DNA of 64,000 bases from Nostoc commune NIES-4072 (GTDB lineage Bacteria > Cyanobacteriota > Cyanobacteriia > Cyanobacteriales > Nostocaceae), in the NCBI RefSeq assembly GCF_003113895.1, contig NZ_BDUD01000001.1, positions 310,001 through 374,000 of the forward strand, in the 5' to 3' direction. Position 1 is the first letter of the stretch. Every line of letters starts with the position of its first letter. A program made the position numbers and the translations under genes. The notes under the pieces are model-generated. The model was not told where the DNA came from. It made no database searches and saw only the letters and a program-made list of their open reading frames with translations. Below, in pieces: positions 44,840-53,871 of the stretch.

Positions 44840-47800
44840 ATGTCTTTTAGAAGTGCGTGTTTGGACTGGTTGCAAGGTCTAGGAATTGCCATTGGAAGTG
44901 GGTTCATCGCCTTTTATGCAAATATCTCAGTTGCCCAAATCACCCCAGATGGCACTCTGCCAAATAATTCCAATGTGAAATTAGAGGGCAATACCAGGAT
45001 TATTGAGGGTGGAACCACAAGAGGGGGTAATCTGTTCCACAGCTTTGGGGAGTTCTCTGTTCCCAATGGCAGTACTGCTTTGTTCAATAATGCACTGGAT
45101 ATTCAGAACATCCTGACACGAGTAACAGGTAAGTCAATTTCTAATATTGATGGTTTAATCAAATCTAAGGGCACAGCCAATCTGTTTTTGATCAATCCCA
45201 ATGGGATTATTTTTGGTAAAGATGCTAGTTTGAACATCGGCGGTTCGTTTGTCGCCACAACAGCCAATGCCATTGGGTTTGGCAATTTGGGATTTTTCAG
45301 CGCCTCGAATCCAGAAGCACCTTCAGCCTTGTTAACAGTAAATCCAAATGCCTTATTATTCAATCAAATTGCGGCTTCCCCGATTCAAAATAGTTCAATT
45401 GCGCCAGCAGGAATAGACCCAGAGGGTTCGGATGCTTTTGGTTTACGAGTTCCAGATGGTCAGAGTTTGCTGTTAGTAGGCGGCAATGTCAACATAAATG
45501 GTGGGATACTGAATGCTTATGGTGGTCGAGTCGAGTTGGGGGGATTGACATCAAGCGGAACTGTAGCGCTTCAGATAGATGGTAACAACTTTCGCTTGGG
45601 CTTTCCTGCTTTTAGTACGCGAGGGGATGTTTCTTTAGCTAATAATTCTGGTGTATATGTAGAAGCTGATGGTGGTGGAAGTATCGCAGTTAATGCCCGG
45701 AATTTAGAGATGACAGGAGGGAGTTTCCTGCAAGCTGGGATAGAGAGTGGTAATGGTTCTGATAATAGTAAGGCTGGAAATATTACGGTTAATGCAACTG
45801 GAGCAATAAATCTTAACAATGGTTACATTGTTAATCAGGTGCAAGAAGAAGCAAATGGACAGGGAGGCGATGTCAATATCAGTGCTAGCACGTTACAAGT
45901 TGAGGCTGGGTCATATGTAAGTACTGCTACAAGAGGTAAGGGCAAGGGAGGGAATTTGAGCGTTGATGCCCAAGATGTGCAACTGATTGGTACAAGCGCT
46001 AATGGTAACTCTCCCAGTGCCTTGGGTACTTCTGCACGGGAAGAGTCAACAGGAGATGCGGGTAATTTGACGATTAATACTAATACCTTACTAGTGGGAG
46101 ATGGGGCACGGGTAAGTACTGCTACAAGAGGTAAGGGCAAGGGAGGGAATTTGAGCGTTGATGCCCAAGATGTGCAACTGATTGGTACAAGCGCTGATGG
46201 TCGGTCTCGCAGTGCCTTGTCTGCTTCTGCACAGCCAAACTCAAGAGGAGATGCGGGTAATTTGACGATTAAAACTAATACCTTGCTAGTGCGAGATGGG
46301 GCAAATGTAAATACTGCTACATTTAGTGTGGGTAAGGGAGGGAATTTGAGCGTTGACGCCCAAGATGTGCAGCTGATTGGTATAAGCGCTAATGGTCAGA
46401 ATGCCACTCTCTTGTCTGCTGACGCACTGGAAGACTCAAGAGGAGATGCGGGTAATTTGACGATTAAAACTAATACCTTGCTAGTGCGAGATGGGGCACA
46501 GGTAAATACTAATACATATGGTGCAGGTAAGGCAGGGGATTTGAGCGTTGTTGCCCTAGATGTACAACTGATTGGTATAACCGCCAATGATCAGTATGCT
46601 AGTGGCTTGGGTGCTTCTGCATGGGAAAACTCAACAGGAGATGCGGGTAATTTGACGATTAAAACTAATACCTTGCTAGTGCGAGATGGGGCAAATGTAA
46701 ATACTGTTACATTTGGTATGGGTAAGGGAGGGAATTTGAGCGTTGATGTCCAAGATGTGCAACTGATTGGTACAAGCGCCGATGGTCAGTATCCCAGTGT
46801 CTTGGCTGCTTCTGCACAGCGAAACTCAAAAGGAGATGCGGGTAATTTGACAATTAAAACTAATACTTTGCTAGTGCGAGATGGTGCAGGGGTAAGTACT
46901 GCTACATTGAGTGCGGGCAAGGGAGGGAATTTGACGATTAATACTCAGCAGTTGCTCGTGAGGGATAGGGCAGGAGTATCTGTGCGAAGTTCAGGACTCG
47001 GTAATGCAGGCAACTTGTTCGTGAATGCTCCCTCTATCCGTCTTGACAACAGCGCAAAAATAAGCGCTGACACTACAGGAGGTGGTGGAAATATCTTTAT
47101 CAACTCACCCTTTTTGATATTGCGTCGAGGTAGCAGCATCACCACTAACGCGAGTGGTAATGATATCACTGGTGGCAATATTACCATTGATGCCAAAAAT
47201 GGTTTTATCGTGGCTGTTCCCAATGAAAATAGCGACATTAGAGCAGATTCCGCTAACTTCCGTGGCGGGAATGTCACCATCAAAAATATTGCAGGCATCT
47301 TTGGCATCCAGTCCCGAAAGGAGCTTTCGCCAAACACAAGTGATATTACCGCCAAAGGCGCAACGCCTGATTTAAGTGGCAATATAGAAATTACTCAACC
47401 TGATGTAGACCCTAGTAACGGCTTAGTCGAACTCCCAGTTAATCTAGTTGATGCTTCTAGCCAAATTTCCACCGCCTGCACACCTGGAACTCGGCAATTC
47501 CAAAATACATTTGTCGCAACAGGACGCGGCGGACTACCCATGAGTCCCACTGAACCATTACAAGATTCAAGTACTGTGTCTGCGTGGGTAAAATTAAGAC
47601 CAAAATTAGAAAACTTGGCAAACACAACGCCTGTGCCAAAATCAACAGCAGTTTCAACTACTTCTATTGCTGCTACAATTCCAATTGTGGAAGCTTCTGG
47701 CTGGGTAATCGATCGCAAGGGAAATATAAAACTAGTAGCACAAGTTCCTCAACTCAACCCCCACAGCCCTTGGCAAACACCTGCTGACTGCCCTGTATCT

Positions 47801-47851
47801 CAGGGAGGTGTGAAATATGACAAAAGTTCAGCTGCCAAAGCGAGTAGTTAG
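44840..47851 (+). CDS. Two-partner-secretion exoprotein (filamentous-haemagglutinin N-terminal domain)
   Basis: 1003 residues. A signal peptide (about 1-32, GIAIGSGFIAFYANISVAQ) precedes the TPS domain with ITPDGTLPNNSNV, GGNLFHSFGEFSVP, ISNIDGLIKSKGTANLFLIN and NPNGIIFGKDASLNIGGSFV. A beta-helix region holds about five copies of a 65-residue repeat (TNTLLVRDGANVNTAT ... GGNLSVDAQDVQLIGTSA). The C-terminus has the cyanobacterial ending with FVATGRGGLPMSPTE. Family role: exported across the outer membrane by a TpsB pore, as an adhesin or surface protein; no tpsB lies in this window. Shine-Dalgarno AGGAGAG precedes the ATG. It overlaps the next gene by 35 bp. Confidence 0.94.
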   Translation: MSFRSACLDWLQGLGIAIGSGFIAFYANISVAQITPDGTLPNNSNVKLEGNTRIIEGGTTRGGNLFHSFGEFSVPNGSTALFNNALDIQNILTRVTGKSISNIDGLIKSKGTANLFLINPNGIIFGKDASLNIGGSFVATTANAIGFGNLGFFSASNPEAPSALLTVNPNALLFNQIAASPIQNSSIAPAGIDPEGSDAFGLRVPDGQSLLLVGGNVNINGGILNAYGGRVELGGLTSSGTVALQIDGNNFRLGFPAFSTRGDVSLANNSGVYVEADGGGSIAVNARNLEMTGGSFLQAGIESGNGSDNSKAGNITVNATGAINLNNGYIVNQVQEEANGQGGDVNISASTLQVEAGSYVSTATRGKGKGGNLSVDAQDVQLIGTSANGNSPSALGTSAREESTGDAGNLTINTNTLLVGDGARVSTATRGKGKGGNLSVDAQDVQLIGTSADGRSRSALSASAQPNSRGDAGNLTIKTNTLLVRDGANVNTATFSVGKGGNLSVDAQDVQLIGISANGQNATLLSADALEDSRGDAGNLTIKTNTLLVRDGAQVNTNTYGAGKAGDLSVVALDVQLIGITANDQYASGLGASAWENSTGDAGNLTIKTNTLLVRDGANVNTVTFGMGKGGNLSVDVQDVQLIGTSADGQYPSVLAASAQRNSKGDAGNLTIKTNTLLVRDGAGVSTATLSAGKGGNLTINTQQLLVRDRAGVSVRSSGLGNAGNLFVNAPSIRLDNSAKISADTTGGGGNIFINSPFLILRRGSSITTNASGNDITGGNITIDAKNGFIVAVPNENSDIRADSANFRGGNVTIKNIAGIFGIQSRKELSPNTSDITAKGATPDLSGNIEITQPDVDPSNGLVELPVNLVDASSQISTACTPGTRQFQNTFVATGRGGLPMSPTEPLQDSSTVSAWVKLRPKLENLANTTPVPKSTAVSTTSIAATIPIVEASGWVIDRKGNIKLVAQVPQLNPHSPWQTPADCPVSQGGVKYDKSSAAKASS
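45950..46925. repeat. 195-bp tandem repeats inside the exoprotein gene
   Basis: The string GGGAATTTGAGCG recurs at 45950, 46145, 46340, 46535, 46730 and (diverged) 46925, exactly 195 bp apart, encoding the 65-residue beta-helix repeat. Conserved spacing suggests unequal-crossover expansion. Confidence 0.88.
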
Positions 47852-50441
47852 ATTTGCGATAACTTCCGTAGTCCTATTTATCCTTGCTGTTTTCCTGACT
47901 ATTATCCCTAGTACATTTGCTAAACAAATCCAGACAAATTCACCAAACGGGTTTCACATCCAAACCAATAAACCCCCAGCCGCAACACCACACCAACTTC
48001 TTGAGCAAGGAGAAGCACTTTATCAAGCTGGACGCTTTACTGAAGCCGTAAATGTTCTCCAACAAGCTGTCCGTAGCTATCAACAACAAAGCAATAACCT
48101 CGCACAAGCCGCAGCACTGACTAACCTCTCTCTTGTATATCAGCAACTCGGCTCCTGGAAAGAAGCTTATGCAACTATTGGCAATAGCTTAAATTTGCTT
48201 GGCTGGGATGAGAGAAATCAAAAGTTAAATGTCAACAATCCCAAATCTGAATTGTTAGAAATTCTTGCACAAACTCTCAACATTCAGGGCGAATTGCAAC
48301 TAGCACAAGGACAAACTGATGCATCTTTGCAAACATCACAACAAGCAGAGCAAATCTGGAAGAAATTAAATGACAATGCTGGAGTAACGCGCAGCCGGAT
48401 TAACCAAGCGCAAGCTCTACGAGTTGCTGGTTTTTATCGCCGTAGCTTAGATATATTAAATGAAGTATCCCAACAATTAATTTCCCAACCTGACTCAATT
48501 GTAAAAGTAACAGCTTTGCGATCGCTTGGCAATGTCTTACAACAATTAGGCGAACTAGAAAAATCCCAGAAAAACTTACAACAAAGCTTAGAAATCGCTC
48601 AACGTCTGCAACTGCCTCTAGAAATTAGTTTGACGGAATTTAGCCTCGGTAATACTGCCAGGTCGTTAAGTAACATTAAAGATGCGATCGCTCATTATCA
48701 AAACGCTACCAAAATTGCACCAAACTCTTTAGCCAAAGTTCAAGCCCTGATTAATCAGCTGAGTTTGCTGGTCGAAAACGAACGCATTACTGAAGCAAAG
48801 TCATTAATACCCACAATCCAATCTCAACTCCCGAATCTGCCTACCAATCAAGCTGGTATTTATGCACGGATCAATTTTGCTCAGACTTTAACCACAATTG
48901 GTAACAAAAAAGACATTGCAGAGATTCTAGCAACTAGCATTCAAGAAGCCAAAATCATCGGCGATGAACGTGCCGAATCCTATGCACTGGGCAGCTTGGG
49001 AGAAGTTTACGAGCAAAACCAACAATTGCAAGAAGCACAGGATTTGACCCAGCAAGCCTTATTTCTGGCTGAAAAAATTGATGCCTCAGATATAGCTTAT
49101 CGCCTTGAGTGGCAGTTAGGACGCTTACTCAAAGCACAGGGAAATATCGAAGCCGCCATATCTGCTTATGATGCTGCTGTCACAACTCTTCAGTCTCTTC
49201 GCAGCGATTTAGTTGCAGTTAATCGAGAGGTACAGTTTAATTTTCGCGATCGCATAGAACCTCTTTATCGGCAGTCTGTAGAGTTGATTTTACAAGAGAA
49301 AGGACAAGGAAAACCAGATTTAGATAAAGCACGTCAGCGAATAGAAGCTTTGCAACTTGCAGAACTCGACAATTTTTTTCGAGAAGCTTGCTTAAGTAAC
49401 CAATTTGTGGTTTTAGACAAAGTAGTAGACCGCAACAACCCGAATACTGCTATTTTCTACCCGATTATCCTAGATAACTATTTAGAAATTATTATCAAAC
49501 TTCCCAAGCAACCGTTGATTCATAAAACTTCTCAAGTCAACCGTCAGCAAGTAGAGCAAGTTATTACAAAAATCCGAGAGACAATAGTCGAACCCGATGC
49601 TAATCTGCAACTTCAAGCAGCTTCTCAACAACTTTATAATTGGTTAATTAAACCAGTTGAAACAAACCTTAAAAATAGTAAAGTTAATACTCTAGTTTTT
49701 ATTCCAGATGGGTTATTGCGAAATATCCCGATGTCTGTATTATATGATGGCAGAGAGTATTTAGTCCAAAAATACTCTGTAGTTATTAGCCCCGGATTGC
49801 AACTATTTACTCCCAAACCTCTAGAACAGAAAAAATTAAATGCCCTTGCTGGAGGACTATCGCAACCACCCAAAAATGAAAAGTTTGCACCACTTCCCAA
49901 CGTTTTGGTTGAATTGAAATTAATTCAGGAATCAGGGGTATCGACAACTACATTATTAGATAAAAATTTTACCAGTGAAAATTTAGGAAAAACCATCAAC
50001 GCTCAACCTTTTAAAGTTGTTCACTTGGCAACTCATGGGCAATTTAGCTCTAAAGCAAAAGACACTTTTATCCTAGCAGCTGATGGACGTATCAATGTGA
50101 GTGAATTAGATAGTTTGCTCAAAAGTAGAGAGCAAAAACTAACAGAACCAGTTGAATTACTTGTTTTGAGCGCTTGCGAAACAGCAGCAGGAGATAACCG
50201 AGCTACATTGGGATTAGCAGGAGTTGCTCTGCGTGCAGGTGCGCGGAGTACTTTAGCCTCCCTATGGCAAATTGGTGATAACTCTACAGCTTTGTTTATT
50301 GAGGAATTTTACCGCCAGGTAGTGACTGGTAAAACTACGGCCCAAGCTTTACGCTTTGCTCAATTAAAACTACTTGAATCTAACGAATACAACCGTCCGA
50401 TGTACTGGGCACCCTATGTTTTAGTTGGTAATTGGTTGTAG
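47817..50441 (+). CDS. TPR-CHAT peptidase-like protein
   Basis: 874 residues. An N-terminal hydrophobic segment (about 13-33, AITSVVLFILAVFLTIIPST) anchors or exports it. Helical TPR repeats follow (about 60-450). The C-terminal CHAT domain has His740 in VVHLATHGQFSSKAKDT and Cys787 in LLVLSACETAAGDNRA, and ends ARSTLASLWQIGDNSTALFI ... RPMYWAPYVLVGNW. The His-Cys pair fits a cysteine peptidase. The ATG at 47817 lies inside the exoprotein gene (35 bp overlap) and has GGGAGG upstream, so it is coupled to it. The hydrophobic N-terminus suggests action at or outside the inner membrane. Confidence 0.94.
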   Translation: MTKVQLPKRVVRFAITSVVLFILAVFLTIIPSTFAKQIQTNSPNGFHIQTNKPPAATPHQLLEQGEALYQAGRFTEAVNVLQQAVRSYQQQSNNLAQAAALTNLSLVYQQLGSWKEAYATIGNSLNLLGWDERNQKLNVNNPKSELLEILAQTLNIQGELQLAQGQTDASLQTSQQAEQIWKKLNDNAGVTRSRINQAQALRVAGFYRRSLDILNEVSQQLISQPDSIVKVTALRSLGNVLQQLGELEKSQKNLQQSLEIAQRLQLPLEISLTEFSLGNTARSLSNIKDAIAHYQNATKIAPNSLAKVQALINQLSLLVENERITEAKSLIPTIQSQLPNLPTNQAGIYARINFAQTLTTIGNKKDIAEILATSIQEAKIIGDERAESYALGSLGEVYEQNQQLQEAQDLTQQALFLAEKIDASDIAYRLEWQLGRLLKAQGNIEAAISAYDAAVTTLQSLRSDLVAVNREVQFNFRDRIEPLYRQSVELILQEKGQGKPDLDKARQRIEALQLAELDNFFREACLSNQFVVLDKVVDRNNPNTAIFYPIILDNYLEIIIKLPKQPLIHKTSQVNRQQVEQVITKIRETIVEPDANLQLQAASQQLYNWLIKPVETNLKNSKVNTLVFIPDGLLRNIPMSVLYDGREYLVQKYSVVISPGLQLFTPKPLEQKKLNALAGGLSQPPKNEKFAPLPNVLVELKLIQESGVSTTTLLDKNFTSENLGKTINAQPFKVVHLATHGQFSSKAKDTFILAADGRINVSELDSLLKSREQKLTEPVELLVLSACETAAGDNRATLGLAGVALRAGARSTLASLWQIGDNSTALFIEEFYRQVVTGKTTAQALRFAQLKLLESNEYNRPMYWAPYVLVGNWL

Positions 50442-50451
50442 AGATTGAGGA

Positions 50452-51297
50452 TTATTGACGGTTGGTTGAATTGACTATAGGAGCTTTAGCAACATTATCT
50501 AAGTTGACTGATTGCAATAAAGTTTGCCAATCTTTTTCAACAGATGCATCATTAGGATTGGAAAGGCGTATTTGTGCCAGCATAGTTAAAGCGTCAAACC
50601 AAATACCTTCTTTAGCATAGATTACAATCTTCTGCCGGGGATCAGGTATTGCTTGCAATTGCTGGATAACACGAGAAGCTAAATTAATTCTTTGAATACC
50701 TCCTTCTACATACACAGGAACACTTGCTGTTTCCTGCTTACAGTGGACTTTTAAATACCAGCGATATGTTTTACCTACTTCTAAGGATGTAACATTCTCA
50801 GGGAGAGAAATACCAATGATACTGGGCTTTGGAGGTAGTGCGATCGCATCTTCATAAATATTCGTTCCCGCACTGTCCTGTAAGATAAATTTAGCACTTG
50901 AGTTAGCTAAATCCTGAGTGTAGGGAACGTAAAACCAAAATGTAGGTCTTTCAGAGGTGGTTAGCCCCTCTACAATTCCGATAACTAATTTGTCTATCTG
51001 TTTCCCAACCTTTTGTTCCTTCAGCAATGGTACTAAAGCAGTAAGTGCAGTTGGAACCGTGGGGCAATTATCTCGACTACCCATTCCTGCTCTACGCCCA
51101 GATATAGGACTTAAGCCAGTAAGTGTTTTTGGCAAAACAAAAACTGGTCGAGAGGTACGTTGTTGAGGTGAAGCAGGTGTCTTAACTGGTTGCACAGGCT
51201 GCTTAATGGTTGCTGGTTGTTTAGTTTGGGCTATTAATTGTGCTGGATATTGGGTGGTGCCGCTCAAAATCAGAGCAGTTGTTAAGAGCCATTTCAT
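50452..51297 (-). CDS. DUF928 family exported protein
   Basis: 281 residues. A signal peptide (about 1-23, LLTTALILSGTTQYPAQLIA) is followed by a Pro/Gln-rich linker and DUF928: RRAGMGSRDNCPTVPTALTA, then PTFWFYVPYTQ and ALPPKPSIIGISLPENV, and KTYRWYLKVHC. The domain is a beta-sandwich-like unknown found mainly in cyanobacteria, often beside TPR-CHAT and TPS genes. It is convergent with the CHAT gene, with 10 bp between their ends. Function unknown; association with the exoprotein is inferred from context. Confidence 0.9.
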   Translation of the reverse strand: MKWLLTTALILSGTTQYPAQLIAQTKQPATIKQPVQPVKTPASPQQRTSRPVFVLPKTLTGLSPISGRRAGMGSRDNCPTVPTALTALVPLLKEQKVGKQIDKLVIGIVEGLTTSERPTFWFYVPYTQDLANSSAKFILQDSAGTNIYEDAIALPPKPSIIGISLPENVTSLEVGKTYRWYLKVHCKQETASVPVYVEGGIQRINLASRVIQQLQAIPDPRQKIVIYAKEGIWFDALTMLAQIRLSNPNDASVEKDWQTLLQSVNLDNVAKAPIVNSTNRQ

Positions 51298-51473
51298 TAA
51301 CTTAACAAGATACCGTTTCTGCTTGTGACTATTGTCATTATAAGGGCAGGTAGCATTTTTTTATGCACGTCGGAGGGGCGACTCTCAGACACGGGTTTAA
51401 CCTATCTTGCTAGTTGGTAAATGTAATACACTACCAGTTAGTTAACTGTAAAGTTTGACGCAGTTAGGTAATA

Positions 51474-52540
51474 ACCCAAGTTGCTGGTTATCGACTGATA
51501 TGCACTTGTTATCACTCAATTCATGCGATCGCGTACAACAAAGTTGGTGCCTAGCGCCAACGTGCCGATGCCATTGTTGCCAGCATTCAGCTACTTAAAT
51601 GCCTATTAGTTGTATAAATTACTTATTCAATAAAAGCTTGTTGAAGAGTAAAAGAAAAAATGAATGCTTGTAGCTTAAGTAAAAACCCTTGATAAGTGAC
51701 TGCATGTATTGATTTTGGAAAAACACAAGTGATACTACTAAACACAGTTTCGATATAATGCCGAGTATGTTGTTTAATATATTGATTCCAAGGCTGGTCT
51801 TGACGCTTGGAGTTCTTTTTCCTCATGACTTTTAAAGAAATGTGACTTGTTTGTTCCAAGTCATCCTCAATCGTGTAGTCGGTGTAAGCTGAATCACCAT
51901 AAATTTCACTACCAGGTGGTAGATTCAAGGGTAAGGCATTTAAAGCACGTACATCGTTGGCACTACCAGGCATAAACACAAATTCGACAGGAATACCATT
52001 TTTGGTTGTTAATAACTGAACTCGAACCCCGTAAAAATATCGTTTTTTCGATGCGATGTAACCTCTATACTGCGCCGACTGTATTATTTTTACATTAAAG
52101 ATACGGATGTTATCGCAGATGGGCACTGGGAACGAGTCTAAAAGATATTCAGTGGAATCACTAATTTCCTTCAGTGCCATTCCCACTTGATGAAACAAGT
52201 CGTTGATTAACATTGAGACACTGTGTAATCTCCGGTTAAATCGTGACTTTTCTAACATATTAGATATCAACTTATGTTCTTTCATATAGGTACAAGCCTT
52301 ACTATGATTACCATTAAAGAACATCGCCGATGTTATTGCCGTTGTAATAATTTCTGCGTCATTCATCTCTCGACGACAATCTTCATTATGCCCAATCGCC
52401 TTTAACAGGTCGTCTATGATAGCATATATGGAAATTATTTCGTTTAGCATTTAGCCCTCCTAATTTTCTCTTCTTGGAGGGCATTTTATTGCTTTACTGT
52501 CCCAAAGCGATCGCCCATAAGAGTAACTAGCAACTTGGGT
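51474..52540. mobile_element. IS982-family insertion sequence
   Basis: 1067 bp, with inverted ends ACCCAAGTTGCTGGTTA at 51474-51490 and ACCCAAGTTGCTAGTTA (reversed) at 52524-52540. The repeated flank TAATA at 51469-51473 and 52541-52545 is consistent with a target duplication. It carries one transposase gene (51623-52450). The 51298-51473 stretch to its left shows nothing recognisable. Confidence 0.87.
51623..52450 (-). CDS. IS982-family transposase
   Basis: 275 residues. Family motifs: LLDSFPVPICDNIRI (first Asp), IYGDSAYTDYTIEDDL (second Asp) and HTRHYIETVFSSITCVFPKS (Glu). Length and motifs match IS982 transposases, and the frame is intact. The ATG at 52450 is preceded by TTAGGAGGG. It may be active. 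Confidence 0.95.
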   Translation of the reverse strand: MLNEIISIYAIIDDLLKAIGHNEDCRREMNDAEIITTAITSAMFFNGNHSKACTYMKEHKLISNMLEKSRFNRRLHSVSMLINDLFHQVGMALKEISDSTEYLLDSFPVPICDNIRIFNVKIIQSAQYRGYIASKKRYFYGVRVQLLTTKNGIPVEFVFMPGSANDVRALNALPLNLPPGSEIYGDSAYTDYTIEDDLEQTSHISLKVMRKKNSKRQDQPWNQYIKQHTRHYIETVFSSITCVFPKSIHAVTYQGFLLKLQAFIFSFTLQQAFIE

Positions 52541-53121
52541 TAATAGTTTTGCAATTGTCCCATTGAGGTAAAGCTTTTTAGAATTCTCTAAAACCTCTTA
52601 ATTGGGTTGAGTTCTGGTTTCTAAATCATAGGCGATCGCTGCGGAAATATAGCCTTCAATTATCGGCATCTGTCATACCTGAAGACGTATTTTTCGATTT
52701 TATCAAGAAAAATTCTACCTTCTGGAATTGAGATTGTTTTAATGCGATCGCTGACTTCAATATTGCATAGTTTGCCATGCTCTGTAATATAACCTATGCC
52801 AAAATGCTTATTTACTCAATCACTAATGCATCTTTAAGCGGATTTATATTTGCAGCTAAAGATTGATGCTATCCATTGGTGAAAGGTTAAGATAATCTTA
52901 CTTTTGTCAATTAGAAAATATGCTTAAAATTTGGAAAGAGCAGAGGTATGAAACTCACTCTTGTACTGAAGTTCGGCGACAACAATGAATGATATGTATC
53001 AAGATGACGCGTAGGCGTAGCCGGCCGTAGGCATCGCCTCCTCAAAAATTGTGTTTCCGATCCCGATTTTCACAACATTTTAAGTAAAGAGTGCTTATTG
53101 ACAATTGGTATTCGACCTTAA
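52541..53121. other. Gap right of IS982
   Basis: About 580 bp. No intact gene. On the reverse strand around 52690-52860 there is a protein-like stretch (EHGKLCNIEVSDRIKTISIP and IEKYVFRYD) interrupted by a stop codon. It may be a decayed gene; I could not name it. Confidence 0.4.
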
Positions 53122-53299
53122 CCTCTCACGAATACTACTACAGATACCTCTACTACCGACAGAAATTATCGGGATGGCGATTGGGGTTTATTGGGCTTGC
53201 TCGGTTTATTTGGTCGTAAGAGCCGCAAAGCCGATGATAATGTAGCTTATCGTGACCCTAATGCAGTAGGCTCCTCTAGCTCCCGTTCTAACTTTTAAT
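53122..53299 (+). pseudogene. C-terminal remnant of a WGxxGxxG-type exported protein
   Basis: The frame directly after a stop at 53119 reads TNTTTDTSTTDRNYRDGDWG, LLGLLGLFGRKSRKADDNVA, then YRDPNAVGSS and TAA at 53297-53299. This is the typical tail of cyanobacterial WGxxGxxG proteins: Thr/Asp-rich linker, DWGLLGLLGLFGRK membrane-like motif, YRDP end. The signal peptide and N-terminal part are absent. A terminator hairpin follows at 53342. Confidence 0.72.
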
Positions 53300-53341
53300 A
53301 ATGAGTTGCGTTCTAATTTTGCGTAAGTCCTAATGATAATT

Positions 53342-53375
53342 ACGAACAAAGCCTGCATTGGCAGGCTTTGTTCGT
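53342..53375. terminator. Perfect 15-bp-stem terminator hairpin
   Basis: ACGAACAAAGCCTGC pairs with GCAGGCTTTGTTCGT around an ATTG loop. It follows the WGxxGxxG remnant by about 43 bases. No long T-run. Confidence 0.65.
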
Positions 53376-53871
53376 GTGTATACATGATTGCAAGGCTTGG
53401 GGAGTCAGGGCGTGCCAAGTTTGCCGAATTGAATTGTTAATTGGGATTTCTCAAAAATAAAACTCCTGAACCAAACTCCGCTCCTAGTTAAGCTTTCAGA
53501 GCTTCAGCGATAGTTATTTTTGCTAAATTTAGAGGCTGGCGATCGCTCTTAGGTTTACGTGCATCAACTATGACTGTAATATGATAATATTCTTTACGTA
53601 CTCAGTATTTTAGAGGATGTTTTAAAAGTATTTTGCTGTGCTTTTAGGTACTTAATCCCCCTTAACCTTCCTTAACAAGGGAGAAACCGGAATCAAAGTT
53701 CCTTTTTTGAAGAGGGATTTAAAAGGATCTAAAACGTTTTTATACCTAGATATAGGACTTTTAAAACATCCTCTAAGATGAGACAAAATATCATAATCTC
53801 TGCTTAAACTTGCGAATGTGAGTTTAATTTAACGTTTTTGTTGTCAAACAAGTATCCACAACGACAAGGTT
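53376..53871. other. Gap before the O-antigen-ligase-like gene
   Basis: 496 bp, including the MITE-like element at 53610-53776. The rest shows no gene; the promoter of the following pair is likely at about 53780-53860. Confidence 0.5.
53610..53776. mobile_element. MITE-like element, TTAGAGGATGTTTTAAAAGT ends
   Basis: The 167 bp element has perfect 20-base inverted ends (TTAGAGGATGTTTTAAAAGT and its complement at 53757-53776). It is related in its ends to 43639-43750. No coding sequence inside. Confidence 0.8.

Noticed and set aside
46945..47382. Long reverse-strand frames inside the exoprotein gene
   Set aside because: They mirror the codon pattern of the 65-residue repeats; the forward frame has signal peptide and TPS domain.
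52690..52860. Reverse-strand protein-like stretch right of IS982
   Set aside because: A stop codon interrupts it and I could not name the family; kept only as a note in the gap entry.
53206..53418. 70-codon reverse frame over the WGxxGxxG remnant
   Set aside because: It is the complement of a clearly recognisable protein tail and a terminator hairpin.
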